Shown here piece by piece: positions 23,196 through 31,718 of a stretch of DNA of 44,961 bases. A program made the position numbers and the translations under genes. The notes beneath the pieces are model-generated. The model was given only the letters and a program-made list of their open reading frames with translations. It searched no databases and was not told the origin of the DNA. The stretch is from Phycisphaerales bacterium. Its GTDB lineage: Bacteria > Planctomycetota > Phycisphaerae > Phycisphaerales > UBA1924. The stretch is from NCBI GenBank assembly GCA_029260315.1, contig JAJDDM010000053.1, positions 1 to 44,961 of the forward strand, written 5' to 3'. Every line of letters begins with the position of its first letter. The stretch's first letter is position 1.

Positions 23196-25976
23196 ATGGC
23201 CAAGAAGACCACCAAAAAGACATCCAAGCCGTCATCTAAGACGGTGAGCAAGAAGGCCGGCGGGTCGCGCCGCGTCGCCTCCACCGGCTTCACCGCGGGC
23301 AGTGCCGAGGGCAAGCACCTGGTCATCGTCGAATCCCCCGCCAAGGCCAAGACCATCAACAAGTACCTCGGGGGCGACTACATCGTGCTCGCCAGTGTCG
23401 GGCACGTCCGCGACCTGCCATCCAAGGCCAAGAAGGGCGAGAAGACGCCCGTCCCCGGCGTCGACCTCGAGAAGCGATTCCAGCCCACCTACGAGATCCT
23501 CAGCGGCAAGGACAAGGTCATCCGCGAGCTCAAGAAGGCCGCCAAGGAAAGCCAGGCCTCCGGCCGCGAGATCTGGTTCGCGACCGACCTCGACCGCGAA
23601 GGCGAGGCGATCGCCTGGCACCTCGCAGAAGAACTCGGCATTGCCGCCGACCAGGCCAAGCGGGTGGTTTTCGCGGCGATCACCAAGGGCGAGATCGAGC
23701 GTGCGTTCCTCAATCCGCACCCGATCGACGAGGACAAGGTCAACGCCCAGCAGGCCCGCCGGATCCTCGACCGGATCGTCGGCTACCAGGTCTCACCGTT
23801 GCTGTGGAAGAAGGTGGCGCGCGGGCTGAGCGCCGGACGGGTGCAGAGTGTCGCGGTGCGCGTCGTGGTCGATCGCGAGCGAGAGATTCGCGCGTTCGTG
23901 CCCGATGAGTACTGGTCGATCGAGGGGCTGTTCACAGCGCATGGCGGGAAAATCGCGAGCGGCCTGGCGGCGGAATGGAAGAGATTCGTTGAGAAGGAAG
24001 ACGAGAAAGGAAACACGCCAACAAAGGCCGCTCAAAATGCTTGGCTTGCGCAGCACGATTCATTTAGAGCTGAGTTGATTGAGATTGGTGGAGTCAAGCT
24101 GGATATCAGCCAATCTGGAGATCAACCCGCGGCCGTCTTTGCTGACGAGTCGAGTTGCTCATTGATCGAGAAGGTGTATGAGGCCGTTTCTGCCGCGGGT
24201 GCGACTCAATACGGGCACGGGTTGTCACACTCTCCGCATGAAGATGCCAAGGGCCCCGCCCGCTGGCCGAGAACGGCGACCGTCACCGCGCTGAACCACG
24301 ACTCACCGTACAGCGTCCGCTCGATCGAAACCAAGCGCACCAGCGTCAAGCCCCCGGCGCCCTTCATCACCAGCACGCTCCAACAGGCGGCCTCCAGCCG
24401 TCTGAGCTTCGGCGCACAGCGCACCATGCGCGCCGCCCAGCAGCTCTACGAGGGCGTCGAGATCCCCGGCGAGGGCCCGGTCGGGCTCATCACCTACATG
24501 CGTACCGACTCTACACACCTCTCCGGCGAGGCCGTCGACATGGCCCGGAGCTACATCGACCGCACCTTCGGCGGAAACTATCTCCCCGCCAAGTCCAACA
24601 TGTTCAGCTCCAGCAACAAGGCGGCTCAGGAGGCCCACGAGGCGATCCGCCCGGCGAGCCTCGAGTTCCCGCCGCAGCGCGTCAAGAACGCGCTCTCCAG
24701 CGACCAGCTCCGCCTCTATACCGTCATCTGGGAGCGCTTCGTCGCCTGCCAGATGGCCAACGCCCAATGGGACTCGACGACCGTGCTCATCGACGGCGGC
24801 GCAGACAAGAACAACCCCGTCACCTTCAAGGCCAACGGCAGGACGCTCATCTTCGACGGGTTCTACAAGGTCGCGGGCGTGCCGACCGCCAGCGATACCG
24901 CCGTCCTGCCCAAGCTCGAGGAGCAGCAGGCGGTCGCGCCGTTCCGCATCGATCCGCAGCAGAAGTTCGCCAGCCCGCCGGCGCGCTACTCAGAAGCGTC
25001 GCTGATCCGCAAGCTCGAGGAGGAGGGCATCGGCCGCCCGAGCACCTACGCCGAGATCGTCGCCAAGATCCAGGCCCGCAAGTACGTCGAGCTGATCGAG
25101 CGCCGCTTCCACGCGACGGACTTGGGCGAGGTCGTCACCGACAAGCTCATCGAGGCCTTCCCGCGCATCATGGACGTCGGCTACACCCGCCAGATGGAGG
25201 CCCAGCTCGACAAGGTCGAGGACGAGCACCTCGACTGGATCGAGATGCTCGAGCAGTTCTACGGCAGGTTCAAGGAGAACCTCGACCGCGCCCTCGAAGA
25301 ACTCCAGCACGCCAAGGCCGAGCTGGTGCCGGCGCCCAAGGAGTACCGCTGCGAGAAGTGCGATTCGGACCTCGTCTACCGCTTCGGGCGCAACGGCCGG
25401 TTCCTCTCCTGCTCGCGCTATCCCGATTGCGACTACGCCTGCCCGGTCGACCGCCAGGGCCGACCGCGCAAGGCCGAGTTCGTCGACGTCCGCTGTCCCA
25501 AGACCGGCCGTCCGATGATCCGGCGGACCGGGCGCTTCGGCCCGTTCATCGCCACCGCCCTGGAAGATGGTGAGAATCCCGAGGGCCTCGGCATCATCCT
25601 GAATATCGACAAGCAGGGACGCGTGACCGCGCCCTCGCGCCCGCCCTTAGAAACCGACCTGCCCTGCCCGACCTGCGAGTCGCCCCTGAATCTGCGTTCA
25701 GGCGTGCGCGGCCCCTGGCTCGGCTGCTCGCGATTCCCCAAGTGCCGGGGCCGCGGCAAGTGGGCCGACCTCGAGGACAAGAAGAAGGCCGAGCTCAAGG
25801 GCAAGCTCGAACGCCACGAGAAGGCGCATCCGATCGACGTGATCTGTACCTATCGCGACGGGCGGGCGCTCACCGACGAGAATGGCAAGCCGCTGAAGGA
25901 CGCGCCGAAGATCGAGGAGCTGCTCCTCGAGGGCGATCCGCGTGAGGCCGAGACCCAGGAGCGCCGGGCCGGCTGA
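23196..25976 (+). CDS. topA: DNA topoisomerase I (type IA)
   Basis: The product is 926 residues. A Lys/Ser-rich N-terminal extension of about 40 residues precedes the TOPRIM domain (HLVIVESPAKAKTINKYLGG; later DLDREGEAIAWHL). The catalytic tyrosine is Tyr434 in GLITYMRTDSTHLSGE. IGRPSTYAEIVAKIQARKYV is also diagnostic. The C-terminus has at least two Cys4 zinc-ribbon modules, CEKCDSDLVYRFGRNGRF and CPTCESPLNLRSGVRGPW, with a third Cys-poor copy between them (CPKTGRPMIRRTGRFGPF). The enzyme relaxes negative supercoils. A segment around 23980-24240 (residues about 262-348) is noticeably less GC-rich than its flanks, but the frame continues. Confidence 0.95.
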   Translation: MAKKTTKKTSKPSSKTVSKKAGGSRRVASTGFTAGSAEGKHLVIVESPAKAKTINKYLGGDYIVLASVGHVRDLPSKAKKGEKTPVPGVDLEKRFQPTYEILSGKDKVIRELKKAAKESQASGREIWFATDLDREGEAIAWHLAEELGIAADQAKRVVFAAITKGEIERAFLNPHPIDEDKVNAQQARRILDRIVGYQVSPLLWKKVARGLSAGRVQSVAVRVVVDREREIRAFVPDEYWSIEGLFTAHGGKIASGLAAEWKRFVEKEDEKGNTPTKAAQNAWLAQHDSFRAELIEIGGVKLDISQSGDQPAAVFADESSCSLIEKVYEAVSAAGATQYGHGLSHSPHEDAKGPARWPRTATVTALNHDSPYSVRSIETKRTSVKPPAPFITSTLQQAASSRLSFGAQRTMRAAQQLYEGVEIPGEGPVGLITYMRTDSTHLSGEAVDMARSYIDRTFGGNYLPAKSNMFSSSNKAAQEAHEAIRPASLEFPPQRVKNALSSDQLRLYTVIWERFVACQMANAQWDSTTVLIDGGADKNNPVTFKANGRTLIFDGFYKVAGVPTASDTAVLPKLEEQQAVAPFRIDPQQKFASPPARYSEASLIRKLEEEGIGRPSTYAEIVAKIQARKYVELIERRFHATDLGEVVTDKLIEAFPRIMDVGYTRQMEAQLDKVEDEHLDWIEMLEQFYGRFKENLDRALEELQHAKAELVPAPKEYRCEKCDSDLVYRFGRNGRFLSCSRYPDCDYACPVDRQGRPRKAEFVDVRCPKTGRPMIRRTGRFGPFIATALEDGENPEGLGIILNIDKQGRVTAPSRPPLETDLPCPTCESPLNLRSGVRGPWLGCSRFPKCRGRGKWADLEDKKKAELKGKLERHEKAHPIDVICTYRDGRALTDENGKPLKDAPKIEELLLEGDPREAETQERRAG

Positions 25977-26042
25977 CCGCCCGGGGCAGGCACCCCACGC
26001 CGCCACGATGCGACGCCGGGTACACTCACATGAAAGCGCATG

Positions 26043-26090
26043 AAAGAGAGAGCCGCCCAAGGCTCTCGCCCGAGGCGGCTTCTCTCTCTT
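26043..26090. terminator. Bidirectional intrinsic terminator between topA and the dockerin cluster
   Basis: AAGAGAGAGCCGCC (26044-26057) pairs with GGCGGC(T)TCTCTCTCTT (26074-26090) across a 16-base loop, with one bulged base. The purine/pyrimidine arms give T-rich ends on both strands, and it lies between two convergent genes. Confidence 0.75.
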
Positions 26091-26110
26091 CGCGTTCTTG
26101 ACGCCCAGAC

Positions 26111-27454
26111 TCAGCAGCCGGCGGCGAACAGATCCAGATACCCAAAGAAATCGTCGGCGTCGATGTCATCATCGCCGTCGATATCGGCGCGATCGTCGTC
26201 GCCGGCGAACAGATCGAGATAGCCGAAGAAGTCGTTGCCGTCCGCGTCGCCGTCGCCGTCGATATCCGCGCCGCAGCCCGGCGTGCACGACAAACGCTCG
26301 GCGAGCACGCGGAACCCCAGACGCTGTCCGCCCGCCCAGATCTGGCCCGAGGGCAGCGTCTCGGCTGCCCGGAACCACTCGTGCTCCGGCTCGGGCGCGC
26401 CGGGCATCCGCTCCCAGCTCGTCCCGTCGAACCGGAGGATCAGATCACGCGGGAAGCCATCGTCGCCGGCCCAAGTGCCCAGGGCGTAGACCTCGTCAGA
26501 GGAGCGAGCCGCGACGGCGCGCAAGTTCGCGGGACCGCCGGGGAATATCCCGAGATCGACCTGGCTCCAGCTGCTGCCGTCGAAGTGCGCGATCAGGGGT
26601 TGGGTCCCCTCGCCGTCGACGAGCGTCCATCCCACCGCGTACACGTCGTCGTGGGCGATCGCGACGACATCCTCGAGGGCCGAGAACACCGGATGGCCAA
26701 AGTCGAAATCCACGAGCGACCACGCTCCGCCGTCCCAATGCACCATGTAGGTGCGCGGCCCGAACGGGTCGACCGACCCGGTCTGCTGGGCCACACCGAC
26801 TCCCCACACATCGTCCGGTGTCACGCCGGCGATGGCCCGGAGATTGTTGTATCCGCGCCCGCCCAGTTCCGCCAGCGGCGGCACGGGTTCGAGCTCCCAC
26901 GAAGCACCGGTCCAGCGAGCCGCGAGGGCGAGGCTCCCGACCGCCGGCGGCGGCTCGTGCGAGCGCCGCAGCCCGATCGCCCACAGATCCTCGCCGATGA
27001 GCTCGATCTCGTCGAACGAGCTGCCGCCCTCGATGAACGGCGAGTTGATCAGGCTCCAGTCGCTCCCATCGAATCGCATCGCAAGCGTCTGCGACGCCCC
27101 GCCCGAATCGGGATTGTGCGTTCCCACGGCGAACACGTCGTCCGGCGCGAGCATCGCCACCCCGCTAAGCGTGTTGTAGCCGCGCCTGTCGCTCGGGTTC
27201 GGCGTGGGAAACGCGGCCCAGGCGAACCCGTCGAAATGCATCGCGAATGTCAGCGTGTCGAAGTCCGCGTTCTGCGCCCAGCCGACGCCCCACACGTCGT
27301 CATCGGCGAGCCCGTTGAGGTCGTACAGGATGTGGTTGCGCTGCGCGATCGAAGGTGTCTCGAAGAACTCCCAAGCGCAGGGCTCGTCCTGTGCGAACGA
27401 AGATGTGGCAAGGCCCACAGCCGCTGCCACCGCGAATCGTCCTTTACTATCCAT
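26111..27454 (-). CDS. Secreted seven-repeat beta-propeller protein with GC-type dockerin tail
   Basis: The product is 447 residues. A signal peptide (GRFAVAAAVGLATSSFAQDE) is followed by about seven repeats of roughly 50 residues, each with a (D)DVW(A/G)VG strand and a later HFDG-xx-W strand: DDDVWGVGWA, PDDVFAVGTH, GEDLWAIGLR, PDDVWGVGVA, HDDVYAVGWT, SDEVYALGTW, SGQIWAGGQR. This periodicity fits a seven-bladed propeller. The C-terminus has two calcium-loop repeats (ADIDGDGDADGNDFFGYLDL and a second copy) and ends FAAGC. The tail should anchor it at the cell surface. No catalytic site is visible. The start codon abuts a small hairpin (27455-27467). Confidence 0.85.
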   Translation of the reverse strand: MDSKGRFAVAAAVGLATSSFAQDEPCAWEFFETPSIAQRNHILYDLNGLADDDVWGVGWAQNADFDTLTFAMHFDGFAWAAFPTPNPSDRRGYNTLSGVAMLAPDDVFAVGTHNPDSGGASQTLAMRFDGSDWSLINSPFIEGGSSFDEIELIGEDLWAIGLRRSHEPPPAVGSLALAARWTGASWELEPVPPLAELGGRGYNNLRAIAGVTPDDVWGVGVAQQTGSVDPFGPRTYMVHWDGGAWSLVDFDFGHPVFSALEDVVAIAHDDVYAVGWTLVDGEGTQPLIAHFDGSSWSQVDLGIFPGGPANLRAVAARSSDEVYALGTWAGDDGFPRDLILRFDGTSWERMPGAPEPEHEWFRAAETLPSGQIWAGGQRLGFRVLAERLSCTPGCGADIDGDGDADGNDFFGYLDLFAGDDDRADIDGDDDIDADDFFGYLDLFAAGC

Positions 27455-27582
27455 AGAGGGAACCTCTCAAGATTCTCGTGATCCCTGATCCGTGGCAAGC
27501 GCCATGCCAGGGCTCTGGAGGCCGCGGGCCTTGCCCCGCTCGATCGCTCGCGGGCATCGCGGGAGGCTTCTGTTGTCCAATC

Positions 27583-27616
27583 AAAAAGGGCGGCCGGCCA
27601 ATACTGGCCGGCCGCC
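27583..27616 (-). terminator. Strong intrinsic terminator of the serine protease gene
   Basis: A perfect 12-base stem, GGCGGCCGGCCA / TGGCCGGCCGCC, with a 4-base loop is followed on the minus strand by TTTTT (27587-27583). It lies 25 bases past the stop at 27642. Confidence 0.9.
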
Positions 27617-27641
27617 GGAGTTCCGTTCGAACTCGCCCCGA

Positions 27642-29642
27642 TCAGCAGCCCGCGGCGAACAGATCGAGGTAATCGAAGAAGTCGTCGGCGTCGATGTCGC
27701 CGTCGCCGTCGATATCGGCGCGGGCGTCGTCGTCGGCGAACAGATCGAGGAAGTCAAAGAAATCGTCGCCGTCCGCGTCGCCGTCGCCGTCGAGGTCGGC
27801 CGGGCAGCCGTTGGGGTCGGCGCCCGCCGCGGCACCAAAGCTCGGGCCGAAGTCCGCGCGGTTTACATTGGCGATGAGCGTCGCGGTTCCCAGCGTGCTG
27901 TCGATCATGTACAGCCGATCGGACGCGTCCTGCAGCGCGTAGAGCTGCCCGTCGCTCTTACGCCACATCAGCCCGTCGAAATCCCGCCGATTCGAGCCCA
28001 CAAGCCCGATCACCACCCTCAGGCCCGTGCCCTTGTCGATCTGGACGAGCCGGCTCTCGGTGACGTCGTCGACGTCATCAATGCCATAGAGCGCGCCGGT
28101 GTCCTCGTTGATCGCCATCGCGCCGACCCGCCCGCCCTGCGGCGAGCCGATCGCTGCGGCCTGAGCGTTGGCCGTGTTGATGCGATAGAGCTGTCCGGAG
28201 GACTCGTTCATGCCGTAGAGCGTGTCCGTCGCGGGGTCGAACGCCGCGCCGTGGATCCGGCTTGCGCCGCTGATCGTCCCGATCGTGGTGATCGAGAAGT
28301 CGCCCTCGTCCATCGCGTAGAGCACCGGACCGGTCGAGCCGACGAGATAGAACGTCCGCGTGTTGCGGCCATAGGCCATCGCGTCGTACTGCAGGCCCGT
28401 CGTGTTCGCCACGCCCCAGGACTCATCGCTGGGGTCGATCGCGCCGATTTCGCCGAGATTGCTGGAGGCGATGAACAGCTCGGTGGCGGGGGGGCCGGGA
28501 GGACCGAGGCACACACCCTGTGGGTCGTTCCTCGCGTTGAGCCAGCCGGCATTCTCGACGCTCGTCCCGGAGTTTGCCCCGCTGCCGTTGCGGCATCCGC
28601 CGTGCGTGTGCACGCCGATGACGTTGCCCGTGTCCTCGAAGATCACCGGCGAGCCGGAGTTGCCGCCGGTGGTGTCGGTGCGATACTGCAGGCGCGTCCC
28701 GCTGTTATCAAAGAACGGGCCGACGTGCGACTTCTGGCGCTGGTTGACAACACAGATGTTGGAGGTGCCGTAGCCGGTGATCCGGATGTCCTGTCCCGAC
28801 GCCGGCGGCGCGTCGGTCTCGAGCACATAAGACACAGAGCCCTGGGCCTCGTAGGCCGTCAGGCCGGTGTTGGAGTTCGGGAACGTGCCCATGTACCCGT
28901 AGTCGTTGCCGATCCCGCCGTTGGTCCACTGGCGCGAGGTGTTGTCGATGGGGTACTGATCCTCCGGCGGCGGGTGGTTGACCGTGCAGTTGTTGTTGCT
29001 GTCTGGGACATTGAACTGCATGACCCCGCCGCTGGTCACGCAGTGACCCGCGGTGCCGAAGCAGTGCGCGTCGTCGTCGAACATCCACGCCGAGCATCCC
29101 ACGGGCATGTAGCGGGCGCTGCGCGGGTCCTCGGAACGGACGCGATCGTCGGCGCCGTCGCAGATCGTGGCGATGGAGTTCGCCTCGTCGCCGATCCACC
29201 CGCCGACGATCGAGAGGCTGTTGTCGCCGGTGCCGGGCGCCGCGATAAGCTCGATGAGCACCATGTCGCCGTTGAAGTAAGCGCTGGTGTTCTGCCATTG
29301 GGCGATTTGCACCATGTTCAGGATCTGCACCGCCCCATCCAGCGCGCTGGTGATCCGGAGATAGGCCTGGTCGTCGCCGAACGCCGTGCCGCTGAGCAGC
29401 GCACTCTCAAACTTCAGGCGGATCCACGATGCGCCCTCGGCCTGCACCCACGTCGAGTACACGACCTCGGGCGCTTGCCCGTCGTTGCGCACCAAGCCCG
29501 AGCGGATATCAAACTCGACCTCGCGGGTCGGAATGAACGGCTCGATCGAATCCGGTCCATCCTCGACGGAGTTCTGGGCGAGCGCAGCACTTGCGATGGA
29601 GGCGGCAAGCCCGCTGATCCACACGAAACGTCGTGTATTCAT
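27642..29642 (-). CDS. Secreted trypsin-like serine protease - propeller - GC-type dockerin
   Basis: The product is 666 residues. The signal peptide is FVWISGLAASIASAALAQN. A beta-rich pre-domain spans about 30-155. The peptidase domain (about 160-375) shows the chymotrypsin-fold triad: His200 in FGTAGHCVTSGG, probable Asp247 in GGIGNDYGYM, and Ser329 in DTTGGNSGSPVIF, most like the V8/Glu-specific group. Residues about 395-620 form a propeller-like domain with YDAMAYGRNTRTFYLVGSTG, HGAAFDPATDTLYGMNESSG and GAMAINEDTGALYGIDDVDD. The same domain is found in the metalloprotease at 31719. Two dockerin repeats end in FAAGC. The start is an ATG after GAAGAG; the upstream open frame reads as non-coding. 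Confidence 0.9.
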   Translation of the reverse strand: MNTRRFVWISGLAASIASAALAQNSVEDGPDSIEPFIPTREVEFDIRSGLVRNDGQAPEVVYSTWVQAEGASWIRLKFESALLSGTAFGDDQAYLRITSALDGAVQILNMVQIAQWQNTSAYFNGDMVLIELIAAPGTGDNSLSIVGGWIGDEANSIATICDGADDRVRSEDPRSARYMPVGCSAWMFDDDAHCFGTAGHCVTSGGVMQFNVPDSNNNCTVNHPPPEDQYPIDNTSRQWTNGGIGNDYGYMGTFPNSNTGLTAYEAQGSVSYVLETDAPPASGQDIRITGYGTSNICVVNQRQKSHVGPFFDNSGTRLQYRTDTTGGNSGSPVIFEDTGNVIGVHTHGGCRNGSGANSGTSVENAGWLNARNDPQGVCLGPPGPPATELFIASSNLGEIGAIDPSDESWGVANTTGLQYDAMAYGRNTRTFYLVGSTGPVLYAMDEGDFSITTIGTISGASRIHGAAFDPATDTLYGMNESSGQLYRINTANAQAAAIGSPQGGRVGAMAINEDTGALYGIDDVDDVTESRLVQIDKGTGLRVVIGLVGSNRRDFDGLMWRKSDGQLYALQDASDRLYMIDSTLGTATLIANVNRADFGPSFGAAAGADPNGCPADLDGDGDADGDDFFDFLDLFADDDARADIDGDGDIDADDFFDYLDLFAAGC

Positions 29643-30188
29643 AAGTTTCTCTTCACTTGCAACGACATGGCATAACACGGAGTTTGAACGCGTCGGGGCT
29701 CCGTGGCGTGCATCATGCGGAAAAGCCCCGCCAGACCTTACCAGATGGATGGGCGTGGGATCAAGGGCCGGCGAGTTTTCGCCCGGCTTTTCGGACCAAT
29801 CTGATCCGACGGAGAACCAGGTGCCTCTGGGGCGGCACCATCCCCTGTCGCAAGACTCAGGATTGCCCCCCATGGCCGATCCAAGCGATCGGCAGGCGCC
29901 AATCGTCGCCATAGCGGATACTCGGGAACCCGCATCCGGGACATCTCCGTACCGCGAGCAGCATCATCCGACGTGTGGGGATAGGTACGATCGTCTCAGC
30001 CATGCCGACGGTGGAAAGAGGATCCTGGCCGAGAGCGCCGGGGCGCCATCACGCGAGAGGTCTCGGAGGCGGAAGCTCTGTGCTCCGTCACCGCAGCACC
30101 TCGGATGTCGCGTGACCTGTCGGGCAGGGACATCGCAGATCCTGTTTGAGCGAGCCGCTCTAGCGCGGCGACACCGGGTGCAATCTTG
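29643..30188. other. Intergenic stretch, no supported gene
   Basis: About 545 bases between the serine protease start and the next gene's terminator. Open frames exist on both strands, but their products are low-complexity Arg/Ser/Pro-rich and show no domain or signal peptide. Apart from the candidate promoter at 29735-29764, I see no repeat or RNA gene. Confidence 0.5.
29735..29764 (-). promoter_or_regulatory. Candidate promoter of the serine protease gene
   Basis: On the minus strand TTGATC (29764-29759) and TAAGGT (29740-29735) are 18 bases apart, with TGG directly before the -10. The predicted leader to the ATG at 29642 is about 85 bases. Confidence 0.4.
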
Positions 30189-30224
30189 AAAACAGCGGGG
30201 CGGCCAGCAAAGGGACCGCCCCGC
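30189..30224 (-). terminator. Intrinsic terminator of the secreted cysteine-rich gene
   Basis: A perfect 9-base stem GCGGGGCGG / CCGCCCCGC with a 12-base loop is followed on the minus strand by TGTTTT. It lies 31 bases past the stop at 30256. Confidence 0.8.
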
Positions 30225-30255
30225 CCGAATACGCCGATGGAGACGCGCTCTCCGA

Positions 30256-31071
30256 TCAGTTGCAGTGGATATGTGCGCCGTCGGCGGTTCCGCCGAAGCG
30301 CCACGGGCTGAAGGGATCCAACGTTATCCCGTCATCCATCGTCGGCGCGATGAAGTCGCCCGAGAGCGAGAAGCAGATCTCATCGCGTTCGATGACCTTG
30401 GAGTTGACTCGTTGTCCTTGGAACGTCGCCTCGACGCCGATTCGCCAGGTGAGGTCGTTGCGAAACTCCACGTCCAGGCATCGCTCGCAGTCGCGTCCTC
30501 CGATCAGACACGCCGATGGCCTGTGGGATCCCACGCCCATCGTGCCCATGACCGTTCCCCGGTAGATGGTCCCATCAACCGCCTGGAACTCCCAGGTGCC
30601 GCTGAAGCACGCACGATATGGGCACGGGCGATGGAGCCGCATCGTGTAGTCGATCTTCGCCGTGAGCGTTCCGTCCTTTTCGATCGCCTCATCGCAGCGG
30701 CCAAAGAAGGGATCGCCCACCGTGCTACAGGCCTGATTATTGTGGGCAAGTGAAAACTTCCACTCGGCTCCGGTGACGCCGACCGTTTTGCACTGCTCTC
30801 CATCGGGCGTCACGCAACTGCCGAAGAGGACCCCTCCGGGATTCAGTGATCCCCCGCAGAGATCCTTGCTGAAAGCGGTCACGCACACGTTCGGATCGCC
30901 CGCCGCGACGACGCCCTCCGTGCTCGTGCCCGCCTCTGGTAGCGCGGGAGCCGCCGGTGCGCGTGGCAAGAGAAGAGCGGCCGCGCCCAAGGCTCCGGCA
31001 CCGAGCGTGCAGCCGAGCCAGACCGACGCCGTCGCCACAAAGCCGGTACGAGTTGTAAACTGTCCAAACAC
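30256..31071 (-). CDS. Exported or membrane-anchored cysteine-rich protein, unknown function
   Basis: The product is 271 residues from a GTG at 31071, six bases after a perfect AGGAGG (31083-31078). In-frame ATGs at 31101 and 31098 lie upstream, but that choice would place the ribosome-binding site inside the gene. The N-terminus has one hydrophobic segment (GCTLGAGALGAAALLLPRAP, about 19-38). The remainder is predicted extracytoplasmic, with many cysteines (CVTAFSKDLCGG, RPCPYRACFSG, GRDCERCLDVEF) that suggest disulfides or metal sites. It lacks a dockerin, unlike its neighbours, and ends HIHCN. I do not recognise the family. It has its own terminator and sits within the propeller cluster. 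Confidence 0.7.
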   Translation of the reverse strand: MFGQFTTRTGFVATASVWLGCTLGAGALGAAALLLPRAPAAPALPEAGTSTEGVVAAGDPNVCVTAFSKDLCGGSLNPGGVLFGSCVTPDGEQCKTVGVTGAEWKFSLAHNNQACSTVGDPFFGRCDEAIEKDGTLTAKIDYTMRLHRPCPYRACFSGTWEFQAVDGTIYRGTVMGTMGVGSHRPSACLIGGRDCERCLDVEFRNDLTWRIGVEATFQGQRVNSKVIERDEICFSLSGDFIAPTMDDGITLDPFSPWRFGGTADGAHIHCN

Positions 31072-31101
31072 GAGTTGCCTCCTTCTGAAAGACGACATCA
31101 C

Positions 31102-31718
31102 GCATGCTCACCCACCCCGGGTGGCATTGTGATGCGGGAATCCCTCCCCCGGTCACACCGGGCGCTGCTTAGAACACGCCTGCATGCCCCGTCAGGCCGC
31201 GCGGCCACACGCCCAAGGCGGCGATCTGCGCGGCAGCAACGGTGCCTCGCGTCGGTATTCCGACTGGACTCTTCTTCGCAAGCGTGCCGTCCGCCAATCG
31301 CTTCAGCGTGCATCGAAAGGGCCTGGAACGAGTCTTCCGGACGCGATCGATTTTTCTTCAAGAACCCCTTCACCAGTAGATGTAGTCAGAGCACAGAGCA
31401 GATTTGTGAAGTCTGTTTCAAAAGAAAATGTTCGCCGGGCGTCCACGGGTCCGGAAGGCGGCAAACAACCATAAGTATGGCTCGCCGGCGGGCACAGCCC
31501 AAACACGGATCTGCGGGGCCGATCGCTCAGCGGCGAGCAGGATCGCGACGCCGCGTTGTCGCTACCGCGTTGTCGCCGCCGCGAACAGCCATCCGTCACA
31601 AGCATGTGGTACAGCCAAGATGCCGACGCCCCACACCTTTGGGGAGCGGGACCGCCGCTGATGTGTCCACCGACCACGCGCTGGCCGCCGCGAAACAGGC
31701 CCTATGGAGGAACTCGAC
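31102..31718. other. Intergenic stretch with possible coding remnant
   Basis: About 617 bases. On the minus strand a frame ending at 31169 encodes LKRLADGTLAKKSPVGIPTR and a further 25 residues with plausible composition, but no start codon or ribosome-binding site is evident and an upstream in-frame stop limits it to about 62 codons. The part at 31350-31430 is less GC-rich than its flanks, as promoter regions often are. No clear terminator follows the gene ending at 31719. Confidence 0.35.

Noticed and set aside
27492..29675. Plus-strand open frame opposite the serine protease
   Set aside because: Val/Arg/Ala-rich shadow; the minus strand has a catalytic triad, dockerin and terminator.
29386..30189. 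Plus-strand open frame spanning the 29643-30188 gap
   Set aside because: It begins inside the protease gene antisense, has no signal, domain or ribosome-binding site, and its composition is that of random high-GC sequence.
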